Source of the DNA: Acetatifactor muris
Lineage (GTDB): Bacteria > Bacillota > Clostridia > Lachnospirales > Lachnospiraceae
Direction: 5' to 3'
Assembly (NCBI GenBank): GCA_023663635.1
Contig: JAMPHD010000018.1
Coordinates: 1-49,958 of the forward strand
Length of the DNA: 49,958 nucleotides
The translations under genes were made by a program, and so were the position numbers. Below, piece after piece: positions 8,330-14,712 of the stretch; position 1 is the stretch's first letter, and the number at the start of each line of letters is the position of its first letter. The notes under the pieces were generated by a model. The model worked only from the letters and a program-made list of their open reading frames with translations. It was not told the origin of the DNA and ran no database searches.

Positions 8330-10017
8330 CTATTCCCGTCTCCCGTTTCGTCCTCTCCGCCTGTCTCTTCCACCCGCGCTGCCGCCTCGTCCTCTCTGCC
8401 CGCGAACAGCCAGCCTATGTGCAGCGGCAGACCATAGAACAGGATCAGATAATATCGCACCAGGGACACCGGTCCCAACAGGAGCGTCGCGCAATAGAGC
8501 AGCGTCAAAAGCATGGCTGATGCCAACGGCCTGTTCCTCCGGTACATCGCAAAACTCCATACAAACAGCGCTGCCCACAACATCCCGCCGATGGAAAAAA
8601 GCAGCCGGACCACCGGAATCTTCTGATAGGAGAACTCCTCGGCGATCCTGCGGTAGAACTCCAACAATTTCGGAGCTTTACTGTCGCGATATCCTCCCGG
8701 CCACATACCCATGTCAAAATAAGCGGTGCGCTTGTCCTTGGGCGCCGAATAAACGGACGTCCCCGGATACCACGCCTGATAGGTATTGTCCAAAAAAGCC
8801 TGCAGATAGGTCCCGGGATACCGTATTCCCTTGGCGATCCAGAGGGACAGCCAGCCCGCCTTATCTTCCCGGATCAGCTCATAGTCAAAGTGATTCTTGA
8901 TATGATCCGCCAGAAACGGGTCATATCCTCTAAGCTGCTCTCTCCCGATCCCCGCGTAGATCTTCTCCAATTCCTCCTCCGTAAAAGCGCTCTCTCCATG
9001 GTCGTGATACACCCGGGCGAGCTGCTGCATGGGAACGGACAGCATTTCCACGGCGCTTCCCTCCTCGGCGCGCAATGCCAGGACAAGTCCCCGGTCAATG
9101 GCGCCGTACAGGAGCACCACCCCTGCGAACAGAAGAAGAAGTCTTTTCCCATACTTTCCATAATGCCATACCACAAAGGGAACCACACACACCAACGCGT
9201 ATACGCCGTTTTTGCGCAACAGACACATGAGCGTCGCCATGACCGCCAACCGGCACACCTGCGTCCGGGAGGCCCAAAACGCGGACATATCCCTGCACAT
9301 CTCATACAGAAAGACCACCGTGAGCAGCAGACACACCGAGAACAACACATCCTTGGTGGTGCTCATGGCAAACATGGCGATGGGCGGGAAGAAAGCATAC
9401 CAGACAAACGCCGCCGCGCAGAGCAGGCGCCTCCCCGTTCTCCTCCAAAGATATCCTGTCACATAGGCAAACGCCAACGCGCAGACCGCCATCTGGAAGA
9501 CGCTGTACAGCGCGATGCCGTCATTGAGCTCCGTTCCCATATGATATCCGAAAGCGATGATCTTGCCCATGAGCAGCGTGTGTAACAGCGGATGATGCGC
9601 CGTGTAGGGCACCTCTTCATAGAGCGCCTCGGGCACCTGCGTAAACGCGTCATAGTTGTAATATCCCGGATACGATGCCAGAAAACACGGCATCCAACAA
9701 ATAAAAAGCAGGAGGGCTGTCGCCCCCCATATACCCCATCCAAATCCGCCACCCGAACGGCGATCCGCGACCGTTATCCGCTCCGACAGCGTAAAAAGAC
9801 CATACAATACCACTCCGGCCACGATGAACACAAGCACGGCGGCAACGACACATTGTGCCCCGGTCAACACCCCTATGCGCTGCATGAGGGCCGACCGGTG
9901 CACCGTTGTGTGATAATGCATGGCAATCCGATATCCGGTGATCTGCATGGCGGTAAAGAGCATTGCCAACAGGCCTGCCGCCCATACTTTTCTCCTGCGC
10001 TGCGCGTGAATGTCCAT
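8326..10017 (-). CDS. Polytopic membrane protein, DUF6020-like (glycosyltransferase GT-C-like)
   Basis: 563 residues with roughly eleven or twelve hydrophobic segments. The first extracytoplasmic loop after about residue 125 carries LASYPGYYNYDAFTQVPEAL and then TAHHPLLHTLL, aspartate- and histidine-containing features like those in GT-C-type lipid-linked sugar transferases and in the DUF6020 family common in Lachnospiraceae. No substrate can be named; transfer of a sugar onto a cell-envelope polymer is a reasonable inference. The ATG at 10017 lies one base beyond the ilvE stop, and its ribosome site (GAGGGATAGA) is inside the end of ilvE, so it is coupled to ilvE; it in turn overlaps the foldase gene. 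Confidence 0.75.
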   Translation of the reverse strand: MDIHAQRRRKVWAAGLLAMLFTAMQITGYRIAMHYHTTVHRSALMQRIGVLTGAQCVVAAVLVFIVAGVVLYGLFTLSERITVADRRSGGGFGWGIWGATALLLFICWMPCFLASYPGYYNYDAFTQVPEALYEEVPYTAHHPLLHTLLMGKIIAFGYHMGTELNDGIALYSVFQMAVCALAFAYVTGYLWRRTGRRLLCAAAFVWYAFFPPIAMFAMSTTKDVLFSVCLLLTVVFLYEMCRDMSAFWASRTQVCRLAVMATLMCLLRKNGVYALVCVVPFVVWHYGKYGKRLLLLFAGVVLLYGAIDRGLVLALRAEEGSAVEMLSVPMQQLARVYHDHGESAFTEEELEKIYAGIGREQLRGYDPFLADHIKNHFDYELIREDKAGWLSLWIAKGIRYPGTYLQAFLDNTYQAWYPGTSVYSAPKDKRTAYFDMGMWPGGYRDSKAPKLLEFYRRIAEEFSYQKIPVVRLLFSIGGMLWAALFVWSFAMYRRNRPLASAMLLTLLYCATLLLGPVSLVRYYLILFYGLPLHIGWLFAGREDEAAARVEETGGEDETGDGNR

Positions 10018-10018
10018 T

Positions 10019-11047
10019 CTATCCCTCGATCACATGGATCCAGCCCTCAGGAGCCTCGATGCGGCCCATCTGAATGCCGGTCAGCGTCTCGTACAGTTTC
10101 TTGGTCACGGGGCCCATCTCGCTCATTCCGGAGGGCAGGGCGATCTCCTTGCCGTGATCCACGATCTTGCCCACGGGAGAGATGACTGCTGCCGTGCCGC
10201 AGAGTCCGCACTCGGCAAAATCCTTTACTTCCTCCAGGAGCACTTCCCGCTCCTCCACCTCAAGGCCCAGATACTCCTTGGCCACATGCACCAGAGAGCG
10301 GCGGGTGATGGAGGGAAGAATACTGGAGGACTTGGGCGTCACAACCTTGCCGTCCTTCGTCACAAACAGGAAGTTGGCGCCGCCGGTCTCCTCCACTCTC
10401 GTGCGGGTTCCGGGGTCCAGATACATATTTTCATCAAAACCGGCCTTGTGCGCGGACACGATGGCATGAAGGCTCATGGCATAGTTCAGACCTGCCTTGA
10501 TATGACCCGTGCCGTTGGGGGCCGCCCGGTCAAAGTCGCTGACACAGATGGTCAGAGGCTTTACGCCTCCCTTAAAATAAGGTCCCACGGGAGTACAGAA
10601 CACGCGGAACTGATATTCATCCGCCGGTTTCACACCGATGACCGGATTGGAGCCGAACATATAAGGGCGCACATACAAGGTCGCGCCGCTGCCGTAGGGA
10701 GGCACATAAGCCGCGTTGGCCGCCACGGTCTTGGATACCGCGTCCACAAAACGCTCCCCCGGGAACACCGGCATCTCCAGTCTGGCCGCGGAGTTCTCCA
10801 TTCTCTCCGCGTTCAGATCCGGGCGGAAAGTCACGATCCGTCCGTCCTCGGTGGTGTATGCCTTCAGGCCCTCAAAGACGGTCTGCGCATACTGCAGCAC
10901 ACCCGCGCACTCGTTGAGCACCACATTGGCGTCATCGATGAGCGCGCCTTCATCCCAAGCGCCGTTTTTAAAATTGGACACATATCTCTTGTCTGTCTGC
11001 ACATAGCCAAACCCAAGATTACCCCAGTCAATGTTCTTCTTTTCCAT
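10019..11047 (-). CDS. ilvE: Branched-chain amino acid aminotransferase
   Basis: 342 residues, fold-type IV PLP enzyme of the longer (BCAT type II) class. It exchanges the amino group between glutamate and the 2-keto acids of leucine, isoleucine and valine. Visible landmarks are QTVFEGLKAY (about 55-64), ATLYVRPYMFGS, GHIKAGLNYAMSL with the PLP-binding lysine, and VEETGGANFLFV, which contains the glutamate that contacts the PLP ring nitrogen. The last part holds GLCGTAAVISPVGKI, the usual phosphate-binding loop. A promoter is visible upstream at 11121-11149; the downstream membrane protein and foldase are read from the same transcript. Confidence 0.95.
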   Translation of the reverse strand: MEKKNIDWGNLGFGYVQTDKRYVSNFKNGAWDEGALIDDANVVLNECAGVLQYAQTVFEGLKAYTTEDGRIVTFRPDLNAERMENSAARLEMPVFPGERFVDAVSKTVAANAAYVPPYGSGATLYVRPYMFGSNPVIGVKPADEYQFRVFCTPVGPYFKGGVKPLTICVSDFDRAAPNGTGHIKAGLNYAMSLHAIVSAHKAGFDENMYLDPGTRTRVEETGGANFLFVTKDGKVVTPKSSSILPSITRRSLVHVAKEYLGLEVEEREVLLEEVKDFAECGLCGTAAVISPVGKIVDHGKEIALPSGMSEMGPVTKKLYETLTGIQMGRIEAPEGWIHVIEG

Positions 11048-11120
11048 CAGTTCTTCCCTCTTTCCCGATTATTTGCCATCATCAAATGAATCCCTTTGGG
11101 ATTTCCGTAAAACACTTTCC

Positions 11121-11149
11121 ATTATTATACTTTTTGCGCCAAAAGTCAA
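11121..11149 (-). promoter_or_regulatory. ilvE promoter
   Basis: Minus strand TTGACT (11144-11149), then 17 bases, then AATAAT (11121-11126). A perfect TATAAT three bases nearer (11124-11129) would give only a 14-base spacer, so the exact -10 is uncertain. No T-box or attenuator structure is apparent in the 70-base leader. Confidence 0.55.
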
Positions 11150-11179
11150 TATCCCCGGCGACAGCCCGCCACCCTGACC

Positions 11180-11797
11180 TCAGCGGATAAAATTCGTCCT
11201 CTCAAATTCCTCCCGCTCCGGCAGCCCGTACTGCTCCTTGCCAAGCGCGATACTGCGCATCAGGAAAGTCATGTTTCTCGCCAGAGTGCGCATACTCTGC
11301 AGTCCCTCCGCGTCCTGCGCCGCCTCCCCGGGGGCTCTTCCGTGAACGCTGTTCCAATACTGTCCGGAGGCCACAGGCATCCCGCTGATGGTGAAGAATT
11401 TGTTCAGCTCGTCAAAGGTGGAGGAAAGACCTCCCCTTCTGGCGCAGACCACGCTCGCTCCCACCTTCATGGTCTTGTCAAAGTGCGTGCTGTAGAACAG
11501 TCTGGTCAGAAAAGCCACCAAAGTGGCATTGGCCGACGCGTAATAGACGGGACTCGCAATGACCAGACCGTCACAGGCCTCCAACTTGGGAGCCGCCTCA
11601 TTCACCGCGTCGTCAAACACGCATTTGCCACTTTGGGCACAGGCGCCACAGGCAATACAGCCCCGGATATCCCGGTTGCCGATCTGTATGGTCTCCGTCT
11701 CCACACCCTCCCCGGCAAAGATCTTCTCCATCTCTCTGAGGGCGATCGTCGTGTTGCCCTCCTTTCTGGGACTTCCGTTGATCATCAATACTTTCAT
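11180..11797 (-). CDS. NADPH-dependent FMN reductase / flavodoxin-like oxidoreductase
   Basis: 205 residues. The start at 11797 (MKVLMINGSPRKEGNTTIAL) is chosen because GGAGAGGAGTAGAG precedes it and because the fold begins there; an upstream in-frame extension to 11950 would run into the neighbouring gene and adds nothing familiar. The phosphate loop of the flavodoxin-like fold is NGSPRKEGNTT (8-18), followed by the cysteine cluster CIACGACAQSGKC at about 52-64 that is typical of the iron-sulfur flavoprotein/NADPH-FMN reductase group, and SPVYYASANATLVAFLTR near 92-109. Electron donor and substrate are unknown. The gene follows the lipoprotein gene by four bases. Confidence 0.88.
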   Translation of the reverse strand: MKVLMINGSPRKEGNTTIALREMEKIFAGEGVETETIQIGNRDIRGCIACGACAQSGKCVFDDAVNEAAPKLEACDGLVIASPVYYASANATLVAFLTRLFYSTHFDKTMKVGASVVCARRGGLSSTFDELNKFFTISGMPVASGQYWNSVHGRAPGEAAQDAEGLQSMRTLARNMTFLMRSIALGKEQYGLPEREEFERTNFIR

Positions 11798-11801
11798 CTC
11801 T

Positions 11802-12854
11802 CTACTCCTCTCCCGGAAGGAACCTGCACAATTCAGGCTCATCCGTATCAAATACTCCCTGACCGTCATAATGTACCCGGAAACGAAAATCCGTGTTCTC
11901 CCAAGGCACGGCACCCTCGGCAAACAGCGTCTCCATCTCCTCCAAGGCAAAGGGCGTCGCCTGATCCTCCAACGCCACCATCAGCTTGGCGTAACAGAAT
12001 ACCTCCCCCTGCTCTCCAAACCGAAAGTCGATCTGATTTCCCCAGGACATCCCGGTGACGGGCATCCCCTCAAAACGCGAACCCGCCAGGGAATGCTCCT
12101 CATATGTATCTCCGGCCGCCACCCGCAGCACATCTCCTTCATAGGAGTATTCCACGGTGTCGCACATCTCAAAAAACTGCTCATAGGGCAGGACATGCAG
12201 CGTGTCAAAGGAATCCTCCACGGAGTCGAACACGGCAAATTCCCGGACGGCAAAGCCCGTCCCGGCTCCCACATAGCAAATCATGCCGATCTCTTCCGCG
12301 CCGTCCCCGTCATAGTCATAGGCCGCGAATTCCGGCATGATCATCCTCGGAGTCAGAAAATCGTGGGAGAAAGTCCGTCTCTCCCCGCGGCATTCCACGA
12401 TCATCAGCTCGCCTTCATCGACCTCCCCGTAAATCCGCACGTCCTGTTCGGGTAACTCTCCCAAGAGGATCAACTCCGGACTGCCCCACTCGTCATAATC
12501 AATCTCATCCGGCGTCTTGGCATTGCGAAAATCCTCCTCCGTCAGCGAGGCGTACCACTCGTCTACCGACTGCGGCTCCGTCCCGGTCCCCGCGGACGGC
12601 TCGGCTGCGTCGGCTGACATTTCCGCTCCGTCAGCGGCATCCGGCACCTCGGTTCCATTGACGACATCCGTCATCTCAGTCCCGTCAACGGCATCCGTCG
12701 TCTCAGTCCCGTCTGCGGCATCCGGCTCCGCCGCCCGGGCGCATCCCGCCAAGAGGCCCGACACCGCCAAGCCTCCCGCCAAGAACACCATAATTCTCAG
12801 TCGGATCCGGCAGATCCCGTTTTCTTTATACCGTCTTCCGTTCCATAGTTTCAT
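11802..12854 (-). CDS. Hypothetical lipoprotein with acidic tandem-repeat linker
   Basis: 350 residues from the ATG at 12854; an in-frame ATG at 13022 would overlap the reductase gene and lacks a signal peptide, so it is rejected. The N-terminus is basic and hydrophobic with the lipobox SGLLAGC, then a linker made of four copies of a nine-residue unit (DAADGTETT type), then a globular domain of about 260 residues. The domain contains YDYDGDGAEEIGMICYVG, a calcium-binding-like DxDxDG loop seen in many exported proteins. The family is not recognised. The FMN reductase gene follows after four bases. Confidence 0.7.
   Translation of the reverse strand: MKLWNGRRYKENGICRIRLRIMVFLAGGLAVSGLLAGCARAAEPDAADGTETTDAVDGTEMTDVVNGTEVPDAADGAEMSADAAEPSAGTGTEPQSVDEWYASLTEEDFRNAKTPDEIDYDEWGSPELILLGELPEQDVRIYGEVDEGELMIVECRGERRTFSHDFLTPRMIMPEFAAYDYDGDGAEEIGMICYVGAGTGFAVREFAVFDSVEDSFDTLHVLPYEQFFEMCDTVEYSYEGDVLRVAAGDTYEEHSLAGSRFEGMPVTGMSWGNQIDFRFGEQGEVFCYAKLMVALEDQATPFALEEMETLFAEGAVPWENTDFRFRVHYDGQGVFDTDEPELCRFLPGEE
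12618..12728. repeat. Four 27-bp tandem repeats inside the lipoprotein gene
   Basis: The DNA repeats with a 27-base period and encodes a nine-residue unit four times (DAADGTETT, DAVDGTEMT, DVVNGTEVP, DAADGAEMS). Copies are imperfect. The repeats keep frame, so gain or loss of a unit would only alter linker length. Confidence 0.75.
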
Positions 12855-12940
12855 AGTTTCTGCTGTCTCCCACGCGTTATCAGTCACCACCGCCCGGACC
12901 GTCTTATGCGGCACTCCCAAACGGCCGGCCGATTCAAACA

Positions 12941-14032
12941 TCACTGAAAATAAGCGGCGATCTCCTTCATCCTGCTCTCCTGTTTTACATGAAAAGGACA
13001 GCGCGATTCGCAGTGCCCGCACTGCGCGCAGGCATCCGCTTTCACTTCCAGATTGCGATAATGCTCCGCCGCCATGGAATCCCCGTTTTGGGCCAGATCA
13101 TAATATTTGTTGATGATGCCGATATCCAATCCCATCGGGCAGGGCTTGCAATGATTACAGTAAACACATTTTCCAACAGCCTCAGCGGGACTGAAGGAAC
13201 CGATCACGGAATAATCCTTTTCTTCCTCCGGCGCCTCAAAGTAGGCGAGCAGCCGCTCCACCTGCGCCACACTTGACATCCCCGGCAACACCGTCAGCAC
13301 CCCCGGCCTGTCCAACGCGTACCGAATGCACTGATACGCGGTCAATGCTTTCCCAAAAGGCGATACTGCCGCATCCAACAACTGACCTCCGGAAAAAGGT
13401 TTCATCACGGAAATGCCGATCCCCTCCGCCTCACAGCGGCGATAGATGGCGGAGCGCTCATCCACGGAGCCTTTCGCGTAATCCCCTCTCTGATAGTCAT
13501 AGCCCGGATTTGCGGAAAACATCAGCATATCCACCCCGATGTCGTCCAATACCTTCCGGATGGTTGACGGTGTGTGGGAGGACAGACCGATATGCTTTAC
13601 GACTCCCTGCTCCTTCATCTGCAGCAGATAGGCCAAGGCGCCGTTTTGCCGATAATCCCGCCAGTCAGATATCTCGTCAATGCAGTGGATAAAACCATAG
13701 TCGATATAATCCGTCCTAAGCTGAGCAAGCTGCCACTCTATGCCACGCCGGATCGTTTCGCCATCCGTGCTCCATCCATAGGTTCCCGTCTCATAATTCG
13801 CGCCAAAATGAACCTGATACAAGACATTTTTTCTCACTGCGCCGAGGGCAGTCCCGAAACAGGAAAAGGTTCTGCTATCCGCCGTGGCGAGGTCATAGTA
13901 ATTGACGCCTCCCTCATAAGCCCGCTGTATCGTCGCAACGGCATCCCGCTCGCCCGCCTCCGCGATATAGGAAGTTCCAAATCCCAAAGCGCTGATCCTG
14001 TCGCCTGTCCGTCGATTGACTCTGTATTCCAT
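12941..14032 (-). CDS. Iron-sulfur aldo/keto reductase family protein
   Basis: 363 residues: an aldo/keto-reductase TIM barrel (about 1-285) followed by a ferredoxin-like tail with two cysteine clusters, CVYCNHCKPCP and CAQCGHCESRCP, each able to hold a 4Fe-4S cluster. This is the COG1453-type arrangement. Of the classic tetrad, the aspartate (NYYDLATAD) and the histidine (GFIHCID) are recognisable, but the tyrosine position holds aspartate and the lysine position appears as histidine (LYQVHFG), so standard carbonyl reduction is doubtful and an electron-transfer-linked role is possible. AAGGAGAAAAAG precedes the ATG. Located in the cytosol; substrate unknown. Confidence 0.85.
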   Translation of the reverse strand: MEYRVNRRTGDRISALGFGTSYIAEAGERDAVATIQRAYEGGVNYYDLATADSRTFSCFGTALGAVRKNVLYQVHFGANYETGTYGWSTDGETIRRGIEWQLAQLRTDYIDYGFIHCIDEISDWRDYRQNGALAYLLQMKEQGVVKHIGLSSHTPSTIRKVLDDIGVDMLMFSANPGYDYQRGDYAKGSVDERSAIYRRCEAEGIGISVMKPFSGGQLLDAAVSPFGKALTAYQCIRYALDRPGVLTVLPGMSSVAQVERLLAYFEAPEEEKDYSVIGSFSPAEAVGKCVYCNHCKPCPMGLDIGIINKYYDLAQNGDSMAAEHYRNLEVKADACAQCGHCESRCPFHVKQESRMKEIAAYFQ

Positions 14033-14145
14033 TCTTTTTCTCCTTGTATGTTCCCTTCAGTTATCCCCAATCCCGTCCTCTGTGGGAATTATCTCACCCG
14101 TAATATCATCATATCCGTCCTTATGTATATCTCATTATGTGGTAT

Positions 14146-14174
14146 ATTATACTGTGCATTTTGTCAAAATACAA
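14146..14174 (-). promoter_or_regulatory. Promoter for the aldo/keto reductase gene
   Basis: Minus strand TTGTAT (14169-14174), 17 bases, TATAAT (14146-14151), about 115 bases before the ATG. Confidence 0.6.
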
Positions 14175-14456
14175 TACAAAACCAAAAGCATTTCCCTCCG
14201 TAAAAGATTCGGCTATTTCGGACAATGAAATTTGCAGTCGGAGATGTAAGAACCGGTTCAATGTCTACAAATCAAAGGAAAAGAAAAAGGAGAACAAATA
14301 AACTTTATAGCAATAAAAATATTTGTTGTCACATCTTGCCAAACCCTGTCACTATGATAAAAAATATATATGGGCGTTACCAAAACGGGTAGCGGTTCGC
14401 CTTTTGCCAAAATGAGTACATTTTGAGAACTTCCGGTATCAGAGGAGGGGATACAT
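14175..14456. other. AT-rich intergenic stretch ahead of the small-peptide locus
   Basis: No coding frame with a ribosome site is seen. It holds one arm (14391-14401) of an inverted pair whose partner lies beyond the peptide at 14649-14659, and it ends with the ribosome site AGAGGAGGGG at 14441-14450. Confidence 0.5.
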
Positions 14457-14489
14457 ATGGAAAATAAAGTGAAAGGTAAGCACCATTAG
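14457..14489 (+). CDS. Ten-codon leader ORF coupled to the hydrophobic peptide
   Basis: Reads MENKVKGKHH and stop. It carries the strong ribosome site (AGGAGGGG at 14443-14450, six bases before the ATG). Its TAG stop overlaps a GTG in the next frame (TAGTG at 14487-14491) that opens the hydrophobic peptide. This is either a real leader used for translational coupling, as mok is for hok, or the front of a peptide gene broken by a one- or two-base frameshift. Confidence 0.45.
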   Translation: MENKVKGKHH

Positions 14490-14497
14490 TGTTTGGA

Positions 14498-14620
14498 ATG
14501 ATTTTGGAACTTGTCGGTATTGTAGTGACGGTTATCAGCATCATCGTCACGGCAATCAGTATCCGGCAAACCGGAAGAAATAAAAGACATCAAAAAAGCA
14601 ACCGCCCTGACCAAAGCTAG
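14498..14620 (+). CDS. Small hydrophobic peptide, type I toxin-like (holin-like)
   Basis: 40 codons from ATG 14498 (43 from the GTG at 14489). The peptide has one membrane-spanning stretch (LELVGIVVTVISIIVTAISI) followed by a basic, polar tail (RQTGRNKRHQKSNRPDQS). A single short transmembrane helix plus charged tail, with the gene's end buried in a strong terminator hairpin, is the layout of Firmicute type I toxins of the TxpA/Bsr and putative holin-like toxin group. In those systems an antisense RNA from the opposite strand silences the mRNA; such an RNA is not proven here. The ribosome site is on the leader ORF, so translation would be coupled. Confidence 0.55.
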   Translation: MILELVGIVVTVISIIVTAISIRQTGRNKRHQKSNRPDQS

Positions 14621-14631
14621 GTTGCTTTTTT
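14592..14631. terminator. Terminator overlapping the 3' end of the hydrophobic peptide gene
   Basis: Perfect 12-bp stem: AAAAAAGCAACC (14592-14603) with its complement at 14620-14631, loop of 16 bases. Because the arms are A6 and T6, it can terminate transcription from either strand, as expected where a toxin mRNA and an antisense RNA overlap tail to tail. Confidence 0.8.
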
Positions 14632-14712
14632 GATAACCTAATAACTGCGGCGAACCGTTGCTTTACGGCACACCTTTTCTATAAGACATCTTAGCACTTA
14701 TCAGCACTTCCG

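Noticed and set aside
11048..11179. T-box or leader-peptide attenuator before ilvE
   Set aside because: The leader is too short and lacks a T-box AGGGTGG-type sequence and paired hairpins.
14016..14228. Open frames on the plus strand opposite the end of the aldo/keto reductase gene
   Set aside because: Shadow of the minus-strand gene and AT-rich leader; no ribosome site and hydrophobic low-complexity translation.
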